From Nocardioides anomalus (lineage in GTDB: Bacteria; Actinomycetota; Actinomycetes; Propionibacteriales; Nocardioidaceae), in the NCBI RefSeq assembly GCF_011046535.1, contig NZ_CP049257.1, positions 1,798,001 through 1,862,000 of the forward strand: DNA of 64,000 nt, read 5' to 3'. Positions 57,733 through 64,000 of this stretch are shown piece by piece. The stretch's first letter is position 1; each line of letters begins with the position of its first letter. The notes under the pieces were generated by a model. It worked only from the letters and a program-made list of their open reading frames with translations, was not told where the DNA came from and searched no databases. The translations under genes were made by a program, and so were the position numbers.

Positions 57733-58986
57733 TCAGAGCAGCGGCCGCAACGGCCTCAGGACCATCTCGGTGAAGCGCCGGTGCAGGTCGCGCGCCTCCC
57801 ACTCGCCGCGGGTCAGCTCGATGCAGTTGGACTCGTCGGTGCGGTAGACCTCCTCCAGGGCGGCCGCGAAGTCCGGGTCGATGACCTCCATGTTGATCTC
57901 GTAGTTGCCGGTGAGGCTGAGCCGGTCGATGTTCGCCGTCCCCACCGTCACCCACGAGCCGTCCACGGTCGAGGTCTTGGCGTGCACCATCGCGTCCTTG
58001 AACCGGAAGATCCGCACACCCGCCTCGAGCAGCTGCGCGAAGTACCCGCGGCTGAGCCAGTCGGCCACCACGTGGTTGGACTTCAGCGGCACCAGCAGGC
58101 GTACGTCGACCCCGCGGCGGGCGGCGGCGGTGAGCGCCTCGACGAAGTCGGTGTCGGGGATGAAGTAGGCGTGGGTCATCCAGATGTTGCGCGAGGCCCG
58201 GTTGATCGCCTCGATGTACATCCCGCGGATGGGGAACATCCACAGCCGCGGCACGTTGCGGTGGAACCGCACCCGCGGCTCCCACGCGCTGGCCGTCTCC
58301 ACCAGCAGCGGCCGCTCGCTGGCCCGGAACCGCCGGCGCCGGTGCAGGTTCCAGAAGTCGGCGAAGGCCCGGCGCAGGTCCTGCACCGCGGGCCCGGTCA
58401 CCCGCACGTGGGTGTCGCGCCACTCGGTCTCGTACGCCGTGCCGATGTTGTAGCCGCCGACGTAGCCCTCGGTGTCGTCGACGACCAGGATCTTGCGGTG
58501 GTCACGGCCGTAGCGCCGCAGGTCGAAGAAGCGCCACCCCGCGCCGTACACCGGGTAGCGCAGCACCTTGAGCGAGGTCGGGAACCGCTTGAAACGGGGC
58601 GAGACCACGAGGTTCGCGAACCCGTCGTAGATGCAGTAGACCTCGACCCCGCGCTCGGCCGCCGCGACCAGCGCCGCCTTGAACTGCTCGCCGACCTCGT
58701 CGCCCTTCCAGATGTAGGTCTCGAACAGCACCTGCCGCTGCGCCCGCCCGATCGCGCCCAGCATGTCGGCGTACACGTCCTGGCCGAAGGTGTAGGTCGT
58801 GATCCCCACCTCGCCGACCTCGACCGTCTCCGGCGGCGTGGTCGGGAACGGCTTGGGCTTCTTGCCGCGCCGGCGGTAGGAGTCGACCAGCGACATCGCG
58901 ATGCCGATCAGCACCGGCACCCCGAACACCACCGCCAGGGTCCGCCGGAGCCACCGCAGCGCTCGTTGCATGCTGGCCCCGCTCAC
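57733..58986 (-). CDS. Phospholipase D-like / cardiolipin synthase-type protein
   Basis: 417 residues from the GTG at 58986. One N-terminal membrane helix (LAVVFGVPVLIGIAMSLVD) is followed by two PLD domains with HKD motifs: RDHRKILVVDDTEGYVGGYN (His near 163) and MVHAKTSTVDGSWVTVGTAN (His near 333). This layout is that of bacterial cardiolipin synthases with a reduced N-terminus, which join two phosphatidylglycerols or exchange phosphatidyl groups at the membrane. It lies 19 nt after the 148-residue hypothetical gene, with its own TAGGCT -10 in the gap. Confidence 0.88.
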   Translation of the reverse strand: MSGASMQRALRWLRRTLAVVFGVPVLIGIAMSLVDSYRRRGKKPKPFPTTPPETVEVGEVGITTYTFGQDVYADMLGAIGRAQRQVLFETYIWKGDEVGEQFKAALVAAAERGVEVYCIYDGFANLVVSPRFKRFPTSLKVLRYPVYGAGWRFFDLRRYGRDHRKILVVDDTEGYVGGYNIGTAYETEWRDTHVRVTGPAVQDLRRAFADFWNLHRRRRFRASERPLLVETASAWEPRVRFHRNVPRLWMFPIRGMYIEAINRASRNIWMTHAYFIPDTDFVEALTAAARRGVDVRLLVPLKSNHVVADWLSRGYFAQLLEAGVRIFRFKDAMVHAKTSTVDGSWVTVGTANIDRLSLTGNYEINMEVIDPDFAAALEEVYRTDESNCIELTRGEWEARDLHRRFTEMVLRPLRPLL

Positions 58987-58992
58987 CCCTCC

Positions 58993-58998
58993 AGCCTA
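58993..58998 (-). promoter_or_regulatory. -10 element of the PLD gene, leaderless layout
   Basis: TAGGCT on the minus strand, 6 nt before the GTG at 58986. The spacer GGAGGG could also act as a very close ribosome site. Confidence 0.45.
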
Positions 58999-59005
58999 GT
59001 GACGT

Positions 59006-59452
59006 CTAGCCGAGCCCGAAGTCCACGTCGTGCTGCGTCGCGCGGACCCGCTCGTGGGGCTCCGCGGCCAGCAGCCACTCACCGCGCCCGGCGTCCTCGT
59101 CGCCGTTGAGCTGCTGGGCCACCGCGTCCATGGGCACGCCCGGCCAGGTCGTCACCAGCACCGGCCCCTCGCGCCGGCTCGCCCCCGCGCCGGTGGCGGT
59201 CCACAGCGCCACCAGCGCCTCGGCGTGTCCGGGCGCGGCCGCGAAGACGGTCAGCACCGCGTCGGTCGGCTCGACCACGTCGACGACCTGGAGGGCGCCG
59301 GCCGAGTCCCTCGCGCAGCGCACCAGGTCGCCCGCGGCCAGCGGCGCGGCCAGCGCGCTCTGCGTCAGGCGGTACGCCGGGCCGGCCGGTTCGGCGTACA
59401 CGGTCTCGGGAGTGTCGGCGTCCACGAGGCGGAGCAGGAGCGAGACGGCCAT
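59006..59452 (-). CDS. Hypothetical protein
   Basis: 148 residues from the ATG at 59452, which overlaps the stop of the membrane-protein gene upstream by one base (TGATG). It begins MAVSLLLRLVDADTPETVY and continues with short beta-strand and helix patterns (LTVFAAAPGHAEALVALWTATGAG); no signal peptide and no family that I recognise. Pro-Gly and Asp-rich turns suggest a compact soluble protein. The coupling implies a shared function with the YcxB-like membrane protein. Confidence 0.65.
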   Translation of the reverse strand: MAVSLLLRLVDADTPETVYAEPAGPAYRLTQSALAAPLAAGDLVRCARDSAGALQVVDVVEPTDAVLTVFAAAPGHAEALVALWTATGAGASRREGPVLVTTWPGVPMDAVAQQLNGDEDAGRGEWLLAAEPHERVRATQHDVDFGLG

Positions 59453-60435
59453 CAGCGCCGACCGCCCACGGAGGCGGCGAGCTGGTGGATGTCCTCGGGC
59501 CGGAACAGTCCCAGGGGGAGCAGTGTCGTGCGCGCGGCGCCGAACGCGCGTCGGCGGTGCCGCAGCAGCACGTTGTGGTCGGTGCTGCTGACCGCCGCGA
59601 AGTTGTCCCAGGCCAGCACCTGCGTGCCGTGCTGCGTCTCGACCGCGAGGTGCTCGGGCGTCACCTCGGCGTGCAGCACCCGGCCGATCGGGAACGCCGC
59701 TCGAAACGCCCGGCGCCAGCGGACGAACCGCACGGCGGCTGGGACCGCGAGGGCCAGCAGGGCGCCGGCGAGCCACAGGAAGCCGGCCCAGGTGGTGAGC
59801 AGCCCCAGCAGCGCAAAGCCGGCGGCGCCCACGTAAGGGAGGAGGAAGTCGGCGGTGCGGACGACGGTCCAGGTCGCGTCCGCGACCAGGTGGGTCTGCA
59901 CCTCCTCGGTGACGCGCAGGGACCGGGCGAGCCCGGATGGGGATGTCGCGACCGGACCGGGTCCGGCCGCGTGGCCCTCGAGGAACGCGACGTCGTCGTC
60001 GCTGAGCAGCTCGCCCGGGATCACGAACTGCAGGGAGCGGCCGTAGACGTTGGCGTTGCGTCCGGAGCGCCGGACGAGCAGCACCGAGCCCCGGGGCAGG
60101 CGGTACTGGCCGGTGACGTCGGTGACGACGAGCTCGCCGTCCGCGGCCCACCCGGTGCTCACCGTCTGTCCCACGGCCAGCCCGTCGGCGGCGCTGCGGG
60201 CGGCCCGGAGCCACCACACGAGGAGCTGGAGGAGCACCACGGGGACCGCGACCGCCGGCCCGGCGTACCAGACCTGACGGCCGGCGCCGATCGCGAACAG
60301 CGTGAGCAGCGCCGCGCCCACCCACCACCTCGCCGGGCGGTGCCGGGTCAGGTCGACGACCAGGTCGAGCACGATCCGCCGGTGCCGTCGGCGGTCGACG
60401 GTCACGGCGCGCACGGTGGTCCCGGGAGCGCTCAC
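59452..60435 (-). CDS. Membrane protein with tandem YcxB-like modules
   Basis: 327 residues from the GTG at 60435. It looks like an internal duplication. Each half has a basic segment, two hydrophobic helices (about 30-75 and 200-240) and then a beta-rich YcxB-like domain (first GQYRLPRGSVLLVRRSGRNANVY, second LAWDNFAAVSSTDHNVLLRHRR). YcxB-like proteins are small bacterial membrane proteins of unknown function. It has a TACGAT -10 6 nt upstream, back to back with uvrB. It is coupled to the 148-residue gene. Confidence 0.6.
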   Translation of the reverse strand: MSAPGTTVRAVTVDRRRHRRIVLDLVVDLTRHRPARWWVGAALLTLFAIGAGRQVWYAGPAVAVPVVLLQLLVWWLRAARSAADGLAVGQTVSTGWAADGELVVTDVTGQYRLPRGSVLLVRRSGRNANVYGRSLQFVIPGELLSDDDVAFLEGHAAGPGPVATSPSGLARSLRVTEEVQTHLVADATWTVVRTADFLLPYVGAAGFALLGLLTTWAGFLWLAGALLALAVPAAVRFVRWRRAFRAAFPIGRVLHAEVTPEHLAVETQHGTQVLAWDNFAAVSSTDHNVLLRHRRRAFGAARTTLLPLGLFRPEDIHQLAASVGGRR

Positions 60436-60441
60436 GCCGCG

Positions 60442-60447
60442 ATCGTA
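60442..60447 (-). promoter_or_regulatory. -10 element of the YcxB-like gene, leaderless layout
   Basis: TACGAT on the minus strand, 6 nt before the GTG at 60435. Confidence 0.45.
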
Positions 60448-60492
60448 AGGCGGTCCTGGCGCTGGGCGCAGGCGCTTGTCGGTGGTCGCCCG

Positions 60493-60498
60493 TAGGCT
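60493..60498 (+). promoter_or_regulatory. -10 element of uvrB, leaderless layout
   Basis: TAGGCT, 6 nt before the ATG at 60505. The divergent gap is only 69 nt. I see no clear LexA-type SOS box in it. Confidence 0.55.
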
Positions 60499-60504
60499 CG
60501 ACGC

Positions 60505-62661
60505 ATGCGTCCAGTCACCGACCTCGAGCGCCGCGTGGCGCCGTTCAAGGTCGTGTCCGACTTCGAGCCCTCGGGTGACCAGCCGGCCGCGATCAAGGAG
60601 ATCACGCGCCGGATCCAGGGCGGCGAGCAGGACGTCGTGCTGCTCGGCGCGACCGGCACCGGCAAGACCGCGACCGTGGCGTGGGTGGCCGAGCAGGTCC
60701 AGCGGCCCGTCCTGGTGATGCAGCCCAACAAGACGCTGGCCGCGCAGTTCGCCAACGAGCTGCGCCAGCTCTTCCCGGACAACGCGGTGGAGTACTTCGT
60801 CTCCTACTACGACTACTACCAGCCCGAGGCCTACGTCCCCCAGACCGACACCTACATCGAGAAGGACTCCTCGATCAACGAGGAGGTCGAGCGGCTGCGC
60901 CACTCGGCGACCAACTCGCTGCTGACCCGACGCGACGTGATCGTGGTGGCCACGGTCTCGTGCATCTACGGCCTCGGCACCCCGCAGGAGTACGTCGACC
61001 GCATGCTGCGGCTCAAGGTGGGCCAGGAGCACGACCGCGACGCGATCCTGCGCCAGCTGGTGCAGATGCAGTACACCCGCAACGACATGACCTTCGCCCG
61101 CGGCAACTTCCGGGTCCGCGGCGACACCCTCGAGATCTTCCCGGTCTACGAAGAGCACCAGGTCCGCATCGAGTTCTTCGGCGACGAGATCGAGCGGCTG
61201 ATGACCCTGCACGCGGTGACGGGCGAGGTGATCACCGAGGACCAGGAGCTCTACGTCTTCCCGGCCACCCACTACGTCGCCGGGCCCGACCGGATGGAGC
61301 GGGCGGTGCACGGGATCGAGCTCGAGCTCGAGGACCGGCTGGCCCAGTTCGAGCGCGAGGGCAAGCTGCTCGAGGCCCAGCGCCTGCGCATGCGCACGAC
61401 GTACGACATCGAGATGATGCGCCAGGTCGGCTCGTGCGCGGGGATCGAGAACTACTCGATGCACATGGACGGCCGCACGCCCGGCTCGGCGCCCAACACC
61501 CTGCTCGACTACTTCCCCGAGGATTTCGTGCTCGTGGTCGACGAGTCGCACGTCGCGGTGCCGCAGATCGGCGGGATGTACGAAGGCGACATGTCGCGCA
61601 AGCGCAACCTGGTCGACCACGGCTTCCGGCTGCCCAGCGCGATGGACAACCGGCCGCTGCGCTGGGAAGAGTTCCTGGAGCGCATCGGGCAGACGATCTA
61701 CCTCTCGGCCACCCCGGGCAACTACGAGCTCGACAAGGTCGGCGGCAACACCCCGCCCCACGTGGTCGAGCAGATCATCCGCCCGACCGGCCTGATCGAC
61801 CCGCAGGTCGTGGTCAAGCCGACCAAGGGCCAGATCGACGACCTCATCTCCTCGATCCGCGACCGCACCCAGAAGAACGAGCGCGTCCTGGTCACCACCC
61901 TGACCAAGAAGATGTCCGAGGACCTCACCGACTACCTCCTCGACGCCGGCATCCGCACCCGCTACCTGCACTCCGAGGTCGACACCCTCAAGCGCATCGA
62001 GCTGCTGCGCGACCTGCGCCTGGGGGAGTACGACGTCCTCGTCGGCATCAACCTGCTCCGCGAGGGCCTCGACCTGCCCGAGGTCTCACTGGTGAGCATC
62101 CTCGACGCCGACAAGGAGGGCTTCCTGCGCTCTGACAAGTCGCTCATCCAGACCATCGGCCGCGCCGCCCGCAACGTCTCGGGCGAGGTGCACATGTACG
62201 CCGACAAGGTCACGCCCTCCATGGAGGCCGCGATCGACGAGACCAACCGGCGCCGCGACAAGCAGATCGCCTACAACGAGGCCCACGGCATCGACCCGCA
62301 GCCGCTGCGCAAGAAGATCGCCGACATCACCGAGATGCTCGCCCGCGAGGACGAGACCACCCAGGAGCTCCTCCAGACCTGGGCCGGCACCGAGGCCAAG
62401 GGCCGCGCCGGCGGCGTCCGCCCGCCCAAGGGCGGCGGCCCCCGCCAGCCCACCCCAGTCCTCGGCGACCGCGCCGCCGGCCACCACGCCAAGGACCTCG
62501 CCGGCCTCCCCAGCTCCGACCTCGCCCAGCTCATCCAGGATCTCACCGACCAGATGAAGGGCGCCGCCGCGGAGCTGCAGTTCGAGGTGGCCGCCCGCTT
62601 GCGCGACGAGATCTCCGAGCTCAAGAAGGAGCTCCGCCAGATGATGGAGGCCACTCGCTAG
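60505..62661 (+). CDS. uvrB: Excinuclease ABC subunit B
   Basis: 718 residues, slightly longer than M. tuberculosis UvrB (698). Walker [14 protein letters not shown] near 49, the beta-hairpin region [21 protein letters not shown] near 92-112, Walker [14 protein letters not shown] near 341, and helicase motifs [17 protein letters not shown] and QTIGRAARN. An Ala/Gly/Pro-rich linker precedes the C-terminal UVR motif ([17 protein letters not shown] near 693) that contacts UvrC. It is the damage-verification helicase of nucleotide excision repair. The coding sequence of the UVR motif recurs in inverted orientation just downstream. Confidence 0.98.
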   Translation: MRPVTDLERRVAPFKVVSDFEPSGDQPAAIKEITRRIQGGEQDVVLLGATGTGKTATVAWVAEQVQRPVLVMQPNKTLAAQFANELRQLFPDNAVEYFVSYYDYYQPEAYVPQTDTYIEKDSSINEEVERLRHSATNSLLTRRDVIVVATVSCIYGLGTPQEYVDRMLRLKVGQEHDRDAILRQLVQMQYTRNDMTFARGNFRVRGDTLEIFPVYEEHQVRIEFFGDEIERLMTLHAVTGEVITEDQELYVFPATHYVAGPDRMERAVHGIELELEDRLAQFEREGKLLEAQRLRMRTTYDIEMMRQVGSCAGIENYSMHMDGRTPGSAPNTLLDYFPEDFVLVVDESHVAVPQIGGMYEGDMSRKRNLVDHGFRLPSAMDNRPLRWEEFLERIGQTIYLSATPGNYELDKVGGNTPPHVVEQIIRPTGLIDPQVVVKPTKGQIDDLISSIRDRTQKNERVLVTTLTKKMSEDLTDYLLDAGIRTRYLHSEVDTLKRIELLRDLRLGEYDVLVGINLLREGLDLPEVSLVSILDADKEGFLRSDKSLIQTIGRAARNVSGEVHMYADKVTPSMEAAIDETNRRRDKQIAYNEAHGIDPQPLRKKIADITEMLAREDETTQELLQTWAGTEAKGRAGGVRPPKGGGPRQPTPVLGDRAAGHHAKDLAGLPSSDLAQLIQDLTDQMKGAAAELQFEVAARLRDEISELKKELRQMMEATR

Positions 62662-62740
62662 CGCTCGCGACCGCCACCCTCTGACTCCGCTCCTCCTCGA
62701 GCTCGCTGATCTCGTCGCGCAGTCGCCCGGCGAGCTCGAA
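62581..62740. repeat. Inverted copy of the uvrB UVR-motif coding sequence
   Basis: 62581-62631 (inside uvrB) and the reverse complement of 62690-62740 agree at 41 of 51 positions by eye, separated by 58 nt. The minus-strand copy lies in an open frame (62621-62902) and reads [17 protein letters not shown], so codon structure is kept. The rest of that frame is not recognisable. It may be a remnant or small UVR-motif gene, or it may act as a long imperfect stem at the uvrB transcript end. The remainder of the 219-nt gap before the lipoprotein gene shows nothing else. Confidence 0.55.
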
Positions 62741-62880
62741 CGGGGCCCGTCGCGCCCGCTGTCCGTGGTCGCGGTCCCAGGCTGGTCGTCCGGCCACGGA
62801 GCGAGGAGGCTGCTCGGACCGGAACCCGGCGACCGGGGCAGCGCGTCCGACGGCTGGGTGCTCAGACGGGAGGCAGTGCG

Positions 62881-63432
62881 GTGCGGCGACAGGCGGCGTC
62901 ACTGGTCCTGCTCGGCCTGGCCACGTCGCTGTCCGCCTGCGCCGGCCCGGCGAGCGGTCCCGACGCCACCGACGCCTCGCCCGCCGTTGCCGCCTCGGGG
63001 GTGGTGACCCCGACCACGGACGCCGGCCGACCGGAGGCCGGTGGCGCCGAGGCCTCGTGCGTCGAGTCGTACTCGCCCGAGGCGGTGGCCGGGCGCGCCT
63101 TCGCCTTCGACGGGGTGGTGACAGACCTCGGGCGGTCGGTCACCGACCGCGACGGCGAAGCAGACCTCGGGTTCCCGGGCGTGACCTTCGAGGTGCGCGA
63201 GTGGTTCGCCGGCGGCGAGGGCGACACGGTCACCGTCGACCTGCAGGGCACGGGCGCGGAGCCGACCGAGGGCGACGCGGCGATGTACGACATCGGCTCC
63301 CGGCTGCTCGTGAGCGGGGAGCCGCGCTGGGGCGGGGCGCCGCTGGACGCTCCGATCGCCTGGGCGTGCGGGTTCACGCGTGCCCACGACGCGGCGACCG
63401 CGGCGGACTGGCGCGCGGCCACGCGCCCATAG
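62881..63432 (+). CDS. Putative lipoprotein, hypothetical
   Basis: 183 residues from the GTG at 62881, behind GGGAGG. The signal MRRQAASLVLLGLATSLSAC ends in a lipobox (LSAC). After a Thr/Ala/Pro-rich linker, a beta-rich domain reads AFAFDGVVTDLGRS, then GVTFEVREWFAGGEGDTVTVDL and DIGSRLLVSGEP, typical of an OB-fold-like extracellular domain seen in many actinobacterial lipoproteins. Two Cys (SCVESY and WACGF) probably pair. Function unknown. Confidence 0.75.
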   Translation: MRRQAASLVLLGLATSLSACAGPASGPDATDASPAVAASGVVTPTTDAGRPEAGGAEASCVESYSPEAVAGRAFAFDGVVTDLGRSVTDRDGEADLGFPGVTFEVREWFAGGEGDTVTVDLQGTGAEPTEGDAAMYDIGSRLLVSGEPRWGGAPLDAPIAWACGFTRAHDAATAADWRAATRP

Positions 63433-63478
63433 GGCCGGGGTCCGGCGTGGCCCGACCGCTCCACGGGAGCCGCCCGCC

Positions 63479-64000
<522 letters not shown>

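Noticed and set aside
62621..62902. 93-codon minus-strand ORF containing the UVR-like segment as a normal gene
   Set aside because: It overlaps uvrB and the lipoprotein gene ends and outside the 17-residue motif the sequence is not protein-like, so I list it as a repeat/remnant only.

Overview
The window is 64 kb of very GC-rich, densely packed chromosomal DNA. Short overlaps between genes (GTGA, ATGA, TGATG) are common, as are GTG starts. At least 14 genes show a TAnnnT -10 element followed by only 6-7 nt before the start codon, the leaderless promoter layout typical of Actinobacteria. Gene content also points to an actinomycete: a high-molecular-weight FabG, a CYP51-ferredoxin operon, two ECF42-type sigma/DGPF modules, a PAC2 protein and LigB. 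A member of Nocardioidaceae (Nocardioides-like) is my best guess, but that is inference. I saw no rRNA, tRNA, CRISPR array, IS element, prophage or replication origin. No gene-free stretch exceeds about 220 bases.

Layout. 1-7.1 kb: end of a beta-propeller protein, dxs, a homocysteine methyltransferase-like gene, a PAC2-tesB pair, a secreted M23 peptidase with FG-GAP-like repeats, and an HxlR regulator-thioesterase pair divergent from a frameshifted MFS transporter. 8.9-14.6 kb: an RTX-type secreted protein, then a lipid block (htdX-like hydratase, HMW fabG divergent from a fadA2-like thiolase) in the order of Mycobacterium tuberculosis Rv0241c-Rv0243. A frameshifted isochorismatase-like hydrolase and a TetR gene with a perfect 19-bp operator follow. 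14.8-19.5 kb: a LamG-type secreted protein, ligB, the first DGPF/ECF sigma module and an EamA permease.

19.5-28.8 kb: one tightly coupled operon, tetR-P450-SDR-cyp51-ferredoxin-NTF2-aldehyde dehydrogenase-SDR-HIBADH-like-CMD-hydrolase. It gathers the content of M. tuberculosis Rv0762c-Rv0771 onto one strand and has a KstR-like box on its promoter. 28.8-37.6 kb: an RCK-gated channel with an unusual filter, a TSUP permease, a cap-like protein with an enoyl-CoA hydratase, an AlkA-like glycosylase, the second DGPF/ECF module, a DUF4397-sortase-anchored protein operon and a DUF2231 protein. 37.6-42.6 kb: a two-component system next to an extracytosolic flavin electron-transfer set (small membrane protein, ferric-reductase-like protein, FMN-binding protein, ApbE). 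The same 17-bp direct-repeat box lies upstream of this set and of the DUF2231 gene.

42.7-57.6 kb is the most striking region. A nine-gene operon encodes an S12 hydrolase, a complete oligopeptide ABC importer (with a permease-ATPase fusion), an S9-S12 peptidase fusion, an M20 hydrolase, a GNAT acyltransferase and an N-acylamino acid racemase, followed by a PucR regulator. The last three enzymes match the known acyltransferase-racemase-deacylase route for irreversible D- to L-amino acid conversion. I infer a system that imports peptides containing D-residues, hydrolyses them and inverts the D-amino acids. 57.6-64 kb: a 72-nt near-perfect hairpin, a cardiolipin-synthase-like PLD protein with two membrane/hypothetical genes, uvrB followed by an inverted copy of its own UVR-motif coding sequence, a lipoprotein, a small membrane ORF and the start of an aldo/keto reductase.

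Three genes (MFS, isochorismatase-like, S9-S12 fusion) each appear shifted by one base at a C run. These may be sequencing errors, recent decay or variable tracts.
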